In this document: positions 1-6,878 of the stretch, piece after piece
Position numbering within the stretch: the stretch's first letter is position 1
Layout: every line of letters starts with the position of its first letter
Assembly: GCA_001603685.1 (NCBI GenBank)
Contig: LUZO01000085.1
Location: 1 to 7,121 of the forward strand
DNA: 7,121 nucleotides
Origin: Bacteroidales bacterium Bact_23
GTDB lineage: Bacteria; Bacteroidota; Bacteroidia; Bacteroidales; Lentimicrobiaceae
Direction of reading: 5' to 3'
Made by a program: the position numbers and the translations under genes
Notes under the pieces: generated by a model
Database searches by the model: none
What the model was told of the DNA's origin: nothing
What the model saw: only the letters and a program-made list of their open reading frames with translations

Positions 1-78
1 GATGAAGGGACTCGAACCCCCACGCCTCTCGGCACCAGATCCTAAGTCTGGCGCGGCTACCAATTACGCCACATCCGC
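1..78 (-). tRNA. tRNA-Leu (anticodon UAG), 3' end cut by window edge
   Basis: Read on the minus strand, a class II tRNA begins at 78 with acceptor strand GCGGATG. The anticodon stem is CCAGA/TCTGG around a seven-base loop, CTTAGGA, which places anticodon TAG at 44-42 and decodes CUA-type leucine codons. A long variable arm (GCCGAGAGGC) follows, as expected for tRNA-Leu. The T loop TTCGAGT is normal, although the T stem as I pair it includes two G-U pairs. Only CATC of the 3' acceptor strand lies inside the window, so the last three paired bases and the discriminator are missing. The four visible bases pair correctly with the 5' strand. Confidence 0.95.
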
Positions 79-89
79 AAAAAGCGGTG

Positions 90-118
90 CAAAGATAGCG
101 TATTTTTCAATAAAGCAA
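90..118 (-). promoter_or_regulatory. Bacteroidota-type promoter of tRNA-Leu
   Basis: On the minus strand a TTG at 118-116 is followed after 18 bases by TATCTTTG at 97-90. This is a perfect match to the TAnnTTTG -7 element, with a -33 TTG at the spacing known for this phylum. It ends about 11 bases before the mature tRNA 5' end, which fits a very short leader. No experimental start site is implied. Confidence 0.65.
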
Positions 119-260
119 TTCACCAATTCCGGACTTTAATCAGCAGCACCTGAAATAAATTACAAACAATTGGTTATGAGCAATTAAACTCCATAACCTT
201 TGCGAATCAGTTGCAAAGCTGTTGCTGCATCGATTCAGCATTATTAGTGTGTTGTTTTAT

Positions 261-554
261 GGAACACGGATAACGCGGATTGAACGGATTTCCACGGATT
301 TTATCCGCAACCATCCGTCTGATCGGTGTCATCTGTATTCCATTATTTTTATGGAACACGGATAACGCGGATTGAACGGATTTCCACGGATTCTATCCGT
401 AACCATCCGTCTGATCTGTGTCATCTGTGTTCCATCATTTTTTTGGAACACGGATAACGCGGATCGAACGGATTTCCACTGATTTAATCCGCAACCATCC
501 GTCCGATCTGTGTCATCTGTGTTCCAATTTTTATGGCACACGGATAACGCGGAT
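261..554. repeat. Tandem array of 81-nt near-palindromes (3 full, 1 truncated)
   Basis: Full units lie at 261-341, 353-433 and 445-525, each exactly 81 nt, with T-rich linkers of 11, 11 and 9 nt. A fourth start at 535-554 matches 19 of the first 20 bases (GGCACAC for GGAACAC) and then diverges. Each unit is an imperfect inverted repeat: GGAACACGGAT at the left pairs with ATCTGTGTTCC at the right, and CGGAT/ATCCG flank the centre. Inside the arms GGAT recurs every 9-10 bases. In unit 2, 33 of 40 symmetric positions can pair if G-U is allowed. The array sits between tRNA-Leu and tpx. Similar GGAT-rich intergenic repeats are, from memory, common in Bacteroidota; the family has not been checked. 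The 92/92/90-base period is not a multiple of three, so this is not coding. Confidence 0.9.
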
Positions 555-786
555 TTATACCGATTTTTATTTGTGAATATTTTCTGCGTCTGGCGTATTG
601 CCCGCAAATCCGGCAAATGGCCGGACATCATAATATCGCAAAAGAGTTTTAATACCGATTGTAAATACAATTCGTATAAGAAATTCCAAAAACCGGAATA
701 CTCCAAAAAATAAACCCTGCAAAATCCGCCTTTCCTTTCCGAGATATTTTCTCAGCATCAGGCCGGATATTACAGGGCTTACAGCG
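555..786. other. Intergenic stretch without a supported gene
   Basis: Between the truncated palindrome copy and the hairpin downstream of tpx I find no credible coding region. A minus-strand frame from 815 to 567 is open for 82 codons. It would need a TTG start, has no recognisable domain, and runs through the shared repeat at 651-678, so it is not annotated as a gene. A short GC-rich palindrome, TCCGGCAAATGGCCGGA, lies at about 609-625. The rest is AT-rich and unassigned. Confidence 0.5.
651..678 (-). repeat. Two-part intergenic repeat, copy 1 (downstream of tpx)
   Basis: The 20-base sequence at 659-678 is the exact reverse complement of 6117-6136. Read in the direction of the neighbouring tpx gene it is TATACGAATTGTATTTACAA. 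After one base (658) comes CGGTATT (657-651 on the minus strand), a motif that also follows the second copy. The core holds small inverted repeats (TTGTA-TT-TACAA and ATAC-GAATT-GTAT). It starts about 147 bases beyond the tpx stop codon. Confidence 0.6.
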
Positions 787-814
787 TGTTCCCAATTCAG
801 TTGTGTAGGGAACA
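787..814 (-). terminator. Possible hairpin just after tpx
   Basis: TGTTCCC (787-793) and GGGAACA (808-814) form a perfect 7-bp inverted repeat with a 14-base loop, starting about 11 bases past the tpx stop codon. No T-run follows on the minus strand. It may protect the 3' end of the mRNA or act as a weak terminator, or it may be coincidental. Confidence 0.35.
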
Positions 815-824
815 AATGTCAGTA

Positions 825-1322
825 TCAGAGCGCTTTCAGTGCGGCTTCATAGTTGGGTTCTTCCAGAATTTCGGGAACCTGCTCGGTATATTTTACCACT
901 CCATTCTCGTCAATCACCACAACAGCCCTTGAGTGCAGGCCTGCTAACGGACCATCAGCAATGGTTACGCCATATTCCTTGCCGAATGAGCCATCGCGGA
1001 AATCGGAAGCAGTAACAACATTTGCAATTCCTTCGGTAGAACAGAAGCGTTTGTGAGCAAACGGAAGATCCTTTGAAACGCAGATTACAACGGTATTGTC
1101 AAGTCCGGCTGCTTTTGCGTTGAACTGCCTTACCGATGTTGCGCAAACAGGAGTATCGAGGCTGGGGAAAATATTCAGAACCACTTTTTTGCCTTTGTAA
1201 TCGGCCGATGATACTTCACCCAGTTCGGAGCCGGTGAGTTTAAAACAGGGAGCGTTGCTGCCTACTGCAGGCAGATTGCCAATGGTTGAAATAGCATTGC
1301 CATGCAAAGTAATTGATGCCAT
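825..1322 (-). CDS. tpx: Thiol peroxidase (Tpx, atypical 2-Cys peroxiredoxin)
   Basis: The 165-residue protein reduces hydrogen and alkyl hydroperoxides with electrons from thioredoxin, and acts in the cytoplasm; there is no signal peptide. The Tpx signature FPSLDTPVC (52-60) gives the peroxidatic Cys60 with catalytic Thr57, and Arg132 in HSRAVVVID completes the active site. The resolving Cys94 lies in KRFCSTEG, the spacing typical of Tpx, so a Cys60-Cys94 intrachain disulfide is expected. Length matches the family and nothing is missing. The ATG at 1322 gives the usual N-terminus (MASITLHGN). It has no Shine-Dalgarno sequence, only an A/T-rich leader. I found no strong TAnnTTTG box upstream; the best fit is a weak TTG-N18-TATCATTT at 1368-1340. 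The gene follows the GH3 fusion on the same strand but is separated from it by an intrinsic terminator, so it is probably transcribed alone. Confidence 0.96.
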   Translation of the reverse strand: MASITLHGNAISTIGNLPAVGSNAPCFKLTGSELGEVSSADYKGKKVVLNIFPSLDTPVCATSVRQFNAKAAGLDNTVVICVSKDLPFAHKRFCSTEGIANVVTASDFRDGSFGKEYGVTIADGPLAGLHSRAVVVIDENGVVKYTEQVPEILEEPNYEAALKAL

Positions 1323-1397
1323 AATTTTTGTTTTGAGTTAAATGATACAATATTAAACAAACAAACAAAATTCGGGGGATGTGGTTCAATCCTGTAT

Positions 1398-1430
1398 AAA
1401 AAAAAAGCCGGAAACCTGATTTGTTCCGGC
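1398..1430 (-). terminator. Rho-independent terminator of the GH3/serine hydrolase gene
   Basis: On the minus strand GCCGGAA (1430-1424), a 10-base loop and TTCCGGC (1413-1407) form a perfect 7-bp stem. At least nine T residues follow immediately (1406-1398). It begins about 87 bases past the stop codon of the 1517-4477 gene and lies upstream of tpx, so it should separate the two transcripts. Confidence 0.85.
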
Positions 1431-1516
1431 AAATCAAAATCTATCTGTCAGTTATTAATTCCAGGCTCTTTTATCTGAAAACCATCGTTTTAGCAAATCA
1501 ATCAGCAGAACCTTAT

Positions 1517-4477
1517 TTATTTGCCGTTTGTAATTGCCTTATAGATAGCCTCATGGACCTTAGTGCGTACCCCAAGTTTTGTAATTTTATTATTTCCGGC
1601 ATCGGGATATACCCGGTTGCTCAAAAACACATATACCAGCTCTTGTTCGGGATCGGCCCATGCAAAAGTGCCGGTGAAACCCGAGTGTCCGAAACTGGCC
1701 GCCGAGGCCTGATCGCACACGGGCGAAGCCTGGCCTTTAACGAGCGATGGTTTGTCGAAACCTGCGCCGCGCCTGTTTTTGTCTTTCGGGAACTGCACCC
1801 TGGTGAAATCGCCGACAACCCCTGCATTCAGCAGCGTATCGCCGCCATAAACCCCGTTCTTCAACAGCATCTGCATCATAACGGCCACATCAAGCGCATC
1901 CGCAAACAGCCCGGCATGGCCGGCCGAACCGCCAAGCAGTGCCGCCGTAGGATCATGCACATCGCCGTGTACCAGTTGCTTTCTGAATTCCGTATCATTC
2001 TCGGTGGGCGCTATACGCACAATGCTGAACCGGTCGCGCGGATGGTAACCCATGGTACGCAATCCCATCTTATTGTAGAAATGCCGGCTCAGGTATGCAT
2101 TCAGCGGCTGCTCAACCAGCTCTTCAAACGCATGGCCCAGCAGGATAAAGCCAAGGTCGCTGTATTTGTACTCCTCTTTTTCGAGCAGCGGACTTTTTAT
2201 GATTGAATCGATGATCATGCAGGGGACATCTTCCTGGTCGTAAAGCGCATCGGCAACCCGGTGCGGATAATCAACGCTGTATCTACGGGCAAAGAGATCG
2301 TTTTTCAGGTTACCCTTTTCCATGAACATTCTGGTGAAAGGTATAAAAGGCTGAAACCCTGCCTGATGCGCCATAATCTCCCGGATGGTTATCCTGCTCT
2401 TATCGGTATGCTGAAGATCGGAGTAGTAATGGCTGAGCTTCCGGTCGGGATCGATGAGGCCGTCGCCGGTCAAATGCATGGCGGTAACGGTAGTTGCCAG
2501 TATCTTGGTCAGCGAAGCCAGGTCAAAAATATCGTCATTGCGCAGAGGCACCGGCGAATTGTAAATCTGGCTTCCGAATGCCTTCCGGTAAATTACCTGT
2601 CCTTTTCTGATTACCACTACCTGAGCGCCCGGAAAAACCTTATCACGAATGCTCTCCTTAACTATTCGGTCGATTTCGTCCAGTTTTTTCGATGATACTC
2701 CGGCAACTTCCGGCTCGGCAAACCCCACCCGTATCACCTCTTTGCGGTCGAGGCCGCTGCCTGCCGGCCATTCGGGCGTTGCCCCTACCGGCAACCTGCC
2801 TGAAATCTCCGATCCTCCGAAAATAGCCTGAGCCGTCAGTTGCTGCATCAGGTCGTTATCCTGATACGATACCAATACCGCGGCCATCCGGTTAAGCCCG
2901 CTAAAGGAAGCAAGGCTGTACGGACTGGTTAAAATATTGAGGATCACCTTCTTGTTCATAGAAAGCTGGTCGATGAAGGCGGCTCCGGTTTTGCTGATGC
3001 CGAAATTCTTTTGTGGCAGATCGCTGGTCTGCACAAACGCTGCAATCACCAGATTGAACCCCTGCAACTTCCGCATAAGCGAATCGCATTCTTTTTCCGT
3101 AGGCTCTTTTGGCAGGTTGAAGTGGGTAACCGGCGCATAATCGGCCAGCCGCATCTGGAACGGAGTCAATTTCCGGTCGCCGATGGCCAGGGTGGCAATT
3201 CTGAGGGTGTCGAGCGAGCGAAGCGGAATTAATGCCTGCGGGTCACTGAGCAGGGTAACGGAGGCTGCATCAGCCGAAGCGATGATCTGGCGGGCTTCGG
3301 GTGAGTTGATGTCATTGAGGATATTGGTCAGGTTAACGCGGTTGTCGCCCGCAAGGCCCGATTCATACTTCCAGTTCAGTACCCGGCGGCACTTCGCATC
3401 AACCATCTCCTGCGATATGATACCTTTATCTATAGCCTTTCTGATGTTGCTCAGCGCTCTGCGTGCATCCACCGGCAGCAGCAGAATATCGTTTCCTGCA
3501 TCCAGCGCAAGAACCTCAGCCAGAGATGAATCGGCGAAATCGACAAGACCTTTCATATCCATACCGTCGGTGATTACCATTCCTTCGAATCCCATCTTCT
3601 CGCGCAGCAGCCCGGTAATGATGGGTTTCGACAGGGACGAAATGGAGCGCTCGGCAGGATCGATTGCAGGCACCCTGAGGTGGGCTATCATCATCCCTTT
3701 CAGCCCTTTATCTATCAGATACTCAAATGGAAAAAGCTCCAGTGTATCGATGATGGAACGGGGCTTGTTGATGAGCGGCAGGGTATAATGCGAGTCGCTG
3801 CCGGTATCGCCGTGGCCGGGGAAGTGCTTGGCTACGGCAATCATGCCGTTGTCCTGCATTCCCTTCATATACATATAGGCTTTCTCAGCAACAATCTCAC
3901 GCCTTTCGCCAAACGAACGCGCATTAATGACCGGATTTTTCGGATTGTTGTTGATGTCGGCCACCGGAGCAAAATTAATGTGCACGCCGATCCGTTTCAA
4001 CTGTTCGGCCACTTCTTTACCCATATCATAAATTACCCGGTTATCGCTGATGGCGCCAAGGGTCATCTGTTTGGGGAACTCCACTATGCTGTCGAGCCTC
4101 ATGGCAGGACCGGTTTCGGCATCAAGGGCAACGAAGAGCGGAGTCTTTACGGCCGCCTGCAGCCGGTTTGTAACAATGGCCTGCCTTACCGGGCCACCCT
4201 GAAAGAAACAAACGCCGCCCAGATTCAGCTCTCCAACAATCCCGATCAGATTTGTGTAATATTTCTCGTCCTTGTTTGAATAGGCCCGAAGCATCATCAG
4301 TTGGGTAATGCGCTCGTCGGGAGTCAGTGTTTTGAAAACCGAATCGACCCATTGCTGCTGCTTTTGATTATCGGGCAGCTTCTGCGGTGGATAAACCGTT
4401 CCCTCAGCATTTAGCTGTGTTGATACAATCAGGCAGGTCAGAAAAAGAAGCAATGCTTTTATGGTTTTTGCAGGCAT
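1517..4477 (-). CDS. Secreted GH3 beta-N-acetylglucosaminidase / serine hydrolase fusion (NagZ-AmiE-like)
   Basis: This 986-residue protein joins two enzymes. A Sec signal peptide spans about 1-24 (cleavage likely after LNA); C15 is in a poor lipobox context. The GH3 barrel (about 40-375) has the NagZ signature KHFPGHGDTGSDSH at 217-230, with D228 and H230 as the acid/base dyad, and nucleophile D304 in VITDGMDM. The GH3 C-terminal domain covers about 395-565 and ends GGSEISGRLP. The last part (about 595-980) is a beta-lactamase/class C-type serine hydrolase with S655-x-x-K658, Y772-S-D774 and H931-S-G933, all intact. GH3 enzymes of this type remove GlcNAc from muropeptides. In Bacillus subtilis a two-domain NagZ works with AmiE, a beta-lactamase-family N-acetylmuramyl-L-alanine amidase. 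By analogy (inference) this protein performs both steps of periplasmic or surface muropeptide turnover; the second activity could instead be an esterase or D,D-peptidase. It is monocistronic, between a promoter at 4573 and a terminator at 1430. Confidence 0.93.
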   Translation of the reverse strand: MPAKTIKALLLFLTCLIVSTQLNAEGTVYPPQKLPDNQKQQQWVDSVFKTLTPDERITQLMMLRAYSNKDEKYYTNLIGIVGELNLGGVCFFQGGPVRQAIVTNRLQAAVKTPLFVALDAETGPAMRLDSIVEFPKQMTLGAISDNRVIYDMGKEVAEQLKRIGVHINFAPVADINNNPKNPVINARSFGERREIVAEKAYMYMKGMQDNGMIAVAKHFPGHGDTGSDSHYTLPLINKPRSIIDTLELFPFEYLIDKGLKGMMIAHLRVPAIDPAERSISSLSKPIITGLLREKMGFEGMVITDGMDMKGLVDFADSSLAEVLALDAGNDILLLPVDARRALSNIRKAIDKGIISQEMVDAKCRRVLNWKYESGLAGDNRVNLTNILNDINSPEARQIIASADAASVTLLSDPQALIPLRSLDTLRIATLAIGDRKLTPFQMRLADYAPVTHFNLPKEPTEKECDSLMRKLQGFNLVIAAFVQTSDLPQKNFGISKTGAAFIDQLSMNKKVILNILTSPYSLASFSGLNRMAAVLVSYQDNDLMQQLTAQAIFGGSEISGRLPVGATPEWPAGSGLDRKEVIRVGFAEPEVAGVSSKKLDEIDRIVKESIRDKVFPGAQVVVIRKGQVIYRKAFGSQIYNSPVPLRNDDIFDLASLTKILATTVTAMHLTGDGLIDPDRKLSHYYSDLQHTDKSRITIREIMAHQAGFQPFIPFTRMFMEKGNLKNDLFARRYSVDYPHRVADALYDQEDVPCMIIDSIIKSPLLEKEEYKYSDLGFILLGHAFEELVEQPLNAYLSRHFYNKMGLRTMGYHPRDRFSIVRIAPTENDTEFRKQLVHGDVHDPTAALLGGSAGHAGLFADALDVAVMMQMLLKNGVYGGDTLLNAGVVGDFTRVQFPKDKNRRGAGFDKPSLVKGQASPVCDQASAASFGHSGFTGTFAWADPEQELVYVFLSNRVYPDAGNNKITKLGVRTKVHEAIYKAITNGK

Positions 4478-4540
4478 AATAAATGTATCGTTTAAAGTTC
4501 AACAAATCGAATCCCCGAATTTCTGCCAATCAGCAATTGC

Positions 4541-4573
4541 CAAAAATACGCTGATTTTCCCGAATATCTTCAA
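4541..4573 (-). promoter_or_regulatory. Likely promoter of the GH3/serine hydrolase gene
   Basis: On the minus strand TTG at 4573-4571 is followed after 22 bases by TATTTTTG at 4548-4541, a perfect TAnnTTTG -7 element. The spacer is near the upper limit of the known 17-23 range. The implied leader is roughly 55-60 bases before the ATG at 4477. I found no matching element for the divergent vWA gene; the nearest is TATTTTCG at 4613-4620, without a -33 TTG. Confidence 0.5.
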
Positions 4574-4699
4574 CTTTTTAAACAAACAGGCTATACAATA
4601 AACAAAAAGGGTTATTTTCGCATCAGATGAAACGGCGTTTTATCCGAAAAGCGTTTTTCCTTGAAATTAAACTGCTAATAAACCATATCTGAAGCCTCT

Positions 4700-6079
4700 A
4701 TGGTCAGAAAGCTTCTGTTTATCTTCCTTCTCATTCCGCATCTTCTCATTGCACAGAGAAGCGGTAAGCCATCGAAGCCTGAACCGCTGACCCGCATCCT
4801 CTTTGTTTTCGATGCATCGCAAAGTATGTATGCGCGCTGGCAAAGCGATATGAAGATTACCATTGCAAAAAATCTGATGGCCAATCTGCTCGACAGTCTT
4901 TCCGAGTTCAAAAACCTGGAGCTTGCACTAAGGGTTTATGGCCATCAGAAGAACTACCCTCCGCCTGATTGTTACGATACAAAGCTTGAAGTGCCGTTTG
5001 CTCCCCGGAATATTCCGGCCATTAAAAATAAAATTCTTGAACTGACTCCACGGGGAACGACTCCCATTGCCTATTCGCTTCAGCAAACCGTTAACGACTT
5101 TCCGCCCTGCGATAACTGCCGCAACATCATTATTCTGATAACCGACGGGCTTGAAGAGTGCGGCGGCGACCCCTGCGAAGCATCGGCTGAACTTCAGAAG
5201 CACGGTATAGCCATGAAGCCGTTTATCATAGGAATTGGCAGAGATTTCAAAGATGCGTTCAATTGTGTGGGAACCTACTTCGATGCTTCCAGCGAAACGG
5301 CATTCCAGAAGGCGCTGAATACCGTTATCCAGCAGGCACTCAAGACAACCACCATGCAGGTAAACCTGCTCGACAGCAAGAAAAGGCCTACCGAAACCAA
5401 TGTCAACATGACCTTTTACGATCATGAATCAGGCCAGATAAAGTATAATTTCATCCACACGCTGAACAACAAGGGATTGCCCGACACCCTGGTGGTGGAT
5501 CCGCTGATAACCTACGACATAGTTGTTCATACGGTTCCGCCTCTGAAACTTGACAAGGTAAGCCTTAAAAATCAGACTCACCTCACAGCCACGCTCAACG
5601 CACCCCAGGGCTACCTCGACCTCAGGATGGGATCGAACGAGCGCATTGTAAAAAACCTTTTTGCCATTGTAAGGGAACACGGAAAGCCCGCCACGCTGAA
5701 TGTCCAGAATTTCGGAGATACAAAAAAATATTTATGCGGCAGTTACGACCTTGAGATTCTGACTCTTCCACGCATTTACATGACGGATGTAAAAATCAGA
5801 CAAAGCGAAACCACAACCATTGATATCCCCCTTCCTGGAATTGCAGTCATCCGCAAAAGCGTTCAGGGTTATGGCAGCCTTTATGTGGAACGCAACGAAG
5901 CGCTGGAGTGGATTTACGACCTGAGGGATCATGTGCTGCAGGAAACCCTGGTACTTCAGCCGGGCAAATATCATGTGGTTTACCGCTCGAAAAATGCCGA
6001 ACGGGCTATGTACAGCATCGAAAACACCTTTGTAATCCATCCCGGCGGCACCAGCAATGTAAATCTGTTTTCATACTGA
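4700..6079 (+). CDS. Secreted von Willebrand factor A domain protein with three-repeat beta-rich C-terminus
   Basis: A 459-residue protein with a short signal peptide (about 1-18, cleavage near LIA/Q), so probably periplasmic or exported. The vWA domain (about 31-215) has a complete metal-ion adhesion site: D38-A-S40-Q-S42, a threonine at 120 or 121 in RGTTPIA, and D149 in ITDG. It should bind a divalent cation and a protein partner. Cysteines C137/C140 and C154/C159 (the latter in EECGGDPCE) may form disulfides; C154 and C159 sit directly after the TDG motif. Residues about 224-456 look like three repeats of about 77 residues. Each ends with a Y-[DH]-[ILV] strand (at 272, 349, 424) and a T/S-rich strand; I infer small beta-sandwich domains. 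No C-terminal sorting signal, membrane anchor or partner gene is seen. The ATG at 4700 has no Shine-Dalgarno sequence. The ligand is unknown, and nothing points to a MoxR-type chaperone system nearby. Confidence 0.85.
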   Translation: MVRKLLFIFLLIPHLLIAQRSGKPSKPEPLTRILFVFDASQSMYARWQSDMKITIAKNLMANLLDSLSEFKNLELALRVYGHQKNYPPPDCYDTKLEVPFAPRNIPAIKNKILELTPRGTTPIAYSLQQTVNDFPPCDNCRNIIILITDGLEECGGDPCEASAELQKHGIAMKPFIIGIGRDFKDAFNCVGTYFDASSETAFQKALNTVIQQALKTTTMQVNLLDSKKRPTETNVNMTFYDHESGQIKYNFIHTLNNKGLPDTLVVDPLITYDIVVHTVPPLKLDKVSLKNQTHLTATLNAPQGYLDLRMGSNERIVKNLFAIVREHGKPATLNVQNFGDTKKYLCGSYDLEILTLPRIYMTDVKIRQSETTTIDIPLPGIAVIRKSVQGYGSLYVERNEALEWIYDLRDHVLQETLVLQPGKYHVVYRSKNAERAMYSIENTFVIHPGGTSNVNLFSY

Positions 6080-6116
6080 TATCCATTTCCCGTCTGCCTT
6101 GCCGGTTTTAGAAAAA

Positions 6117-6174
6117 TATACGAATTGTATTTACAAAATAGTCCGAACCGTTTTGTAAATTCATAAACGGTATT
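6117..6174 (+). repeat. Two-part intergenic repeat, copy 2 (downstream of vWA gene)
   Basis: TATACGAATTGTATTTACAA at 6117-6136 is the exact inverted copy of 659-678, about 38 bases past the vWA stop codon. CGGTATT at 6168-6174 is the second shared part. Here 31 bases (6137-6167), which contain half of a perfect hairpin, lie between the two parts, against one base in copy 1. Relative to the gene in front, both copies have the same orientation. Confidence 0.6.
6129..6160. terminator. AT-rich hairpin between convergent genes
   Basis: ATTTACAAAA (6129-6138) and TTTTGTAAAT (6151-6160) form a perfect 10-bp inverted repeat around a 12-base loop. The hairpin lies between the vWA stop (6079) and the Crp/Fnr stop (6186), where a bidirectional terminator would be expected. 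The stem has only two G-C pairs and no long T-run follows on either strand, so termination is uncertain. It could instead be a protein-binding palindrome. Confidence 0.4.
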
Positions 6175-6185
6175 ACATCCTTTCC

Positions 6186-6878
6186 TCAGCCATTCCTGCT
6201 TATTGTCTCAAGCATCGGAACATTCAGCAGTTCAATTGTATCGCTGTCGGTTCTGATCAGGTTATCGTCCTTAAAGGTTTTCAGAATCCGGATGGCGCTT
6301 TCTTTGGTCATTCCCGACATATCAGCCAGATCCTGGCGCGAAAGCGATGTAACAAACGGATTGGCATTATATATCTTTTGCGAAAGGCTCAGCAGAACAT
6401 CGGCAATGCGGCCGGGCATCTGCTTATGGGTAAGGCTCGCCAACTGTTCGAACATACCAATGGCCTGCTCACTCACCTTTTTAATAAATGCTGAGGCAAA
6501 TGCATTGTTATTGTCCAGAATATTCTGAAACACTTCAGCATTGACAAGACACGCAGTCGTCTCTTCGCAGGCAACTGCTGAAAAATGGTGCCGCTTATCA
6601 GTAAACGCTCCCGGAACAAAAATATAATCCACCGGCTTGGCAAAACCAATGATGATTCGTTTTTCGCATTCGCTTTCTATATAGAGTTTGGCTAAACCTG
6701 AAACAATACAAACGAAATCATGACAGGGAGAACCCTGTTTGAAAATAATTTCGCCCGGGCGGTATTTGATCGTTACACGGCAACCATTTACGGCATCAAG
6801 CTCGTCATGGTTAAGTCTTTTAAATACATCAGACTTTTGCATGCAGAGATGACAATTTGAGCCATTATTATTTGCCAT
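6186..6878 (-). CDS. Crp/Fnr family transcription regulator with FNR-like cysteines
   Basis: The 230-residue protein has an N-terminal cyclic-nucleotide-binding-type beta-barrel (about 18-125, with YRPGEIIFKQGSP and SGLAKLYIES), a dimerisation helix (about 127-150) and a winged helix-turn-helix (about 155-222). The recognition helix GMTKESAIRILK keeps Glu193 and Arg197, equivalent to E209 and R213 of E. coli FNR, which read TTGA half-sites; the S212 position is Ile196. Cysteines are at 9, 12, 33, 52, 57, 71, 104 and 110. The C9-x2-C12 pair is N-terminal, and Cys110 (TTACLVN) aligns with FNR Cys122. An oxygen- or NO-sensitive iron-sulfur cluster is therefore possible, although the third N-terminal ligand is not at the FNR spacing; C33 is a candidate. 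The gene is divergent from the partial gene at 7090. Its upstream region holds an FNR-type box and a good promoter, which suggests autoregulation. Confidence 0.92.
   Translation of the reverse strand: MANNNGSNCHLCMQKSDVFKRLNHDELDAVNGCRVTIKYRPGEIIFKQGSPCHDFVCIVSGLAKLYIESECEKRIIIGFAKPVDYIFVPGAFTDKRHHFSAVACEETTACLVNAEVFQNILDNNNAFASAFIKKVSEQAIGMFEQLASLTHKQMPGRIADVLLSLSQKIYNANPFVTSLSRQDLADMSGMTKESAIRILKTFKDDNLIRTDSDTIELLNVPMLETISRNG

Noticed and set aside
261..525. Regularly spaced repeats as a CRISPR array
   Set aside because: The repeats are 81 nt, the gaps are only 9-11 nt, T-rich and similar to each other, and there is no cas gene or leader. This does not fit CRISPR.
1..560. tRNA-Leu plus adjacent repeats as an integration site of a mobile element
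   Set aside because: The repeats lie upstream of the tRNA 5' end, whereas integration normally uses the 3' end, which is outside the window. No integrase or duplicated tRNA end is visible.
329..706. Minus-strand open frame of 125 codons across the repeat array
   Set aside because: Successive repeat units are read in different frames because the period is 92/92/90 bases, so the protein has no consistent sequence. It is an artefact of the repeats.
567..815. Minus-strand 82-codon frame beginning 10 bases after tpx
   Set aside because: It needs a TTG start, matches no family I recognise, and its 3' part passes through the shared intergenic repeat. A small membrane protein cannot be excluded, but support is too weak.
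1421..4279. Several long plus-strand frames opposite the GH3/serine hydrolase gene (about 1421-2206, 2261-2695, 3183-3788, 3680-4279)
   Set aside because: They are antisense to a gene with complete catalytic motifs in both domains, show no domains of their own, and overlap each other.
4424..4477. Lipoprotein signal (Cys15) in the GH3/serine hydrolase fusion
   Set aside because: The residues before Cys15 (FLT) do not fit a lipobox, while a good signal peptidase I site follows at LNA near residue 24.
4928..5425. Minus-strand 165-codon frame inside the vWA gene
   Set aside because: It is antisense to a clear vWA domain with an intact MIDAS and has no recognisable motifs.
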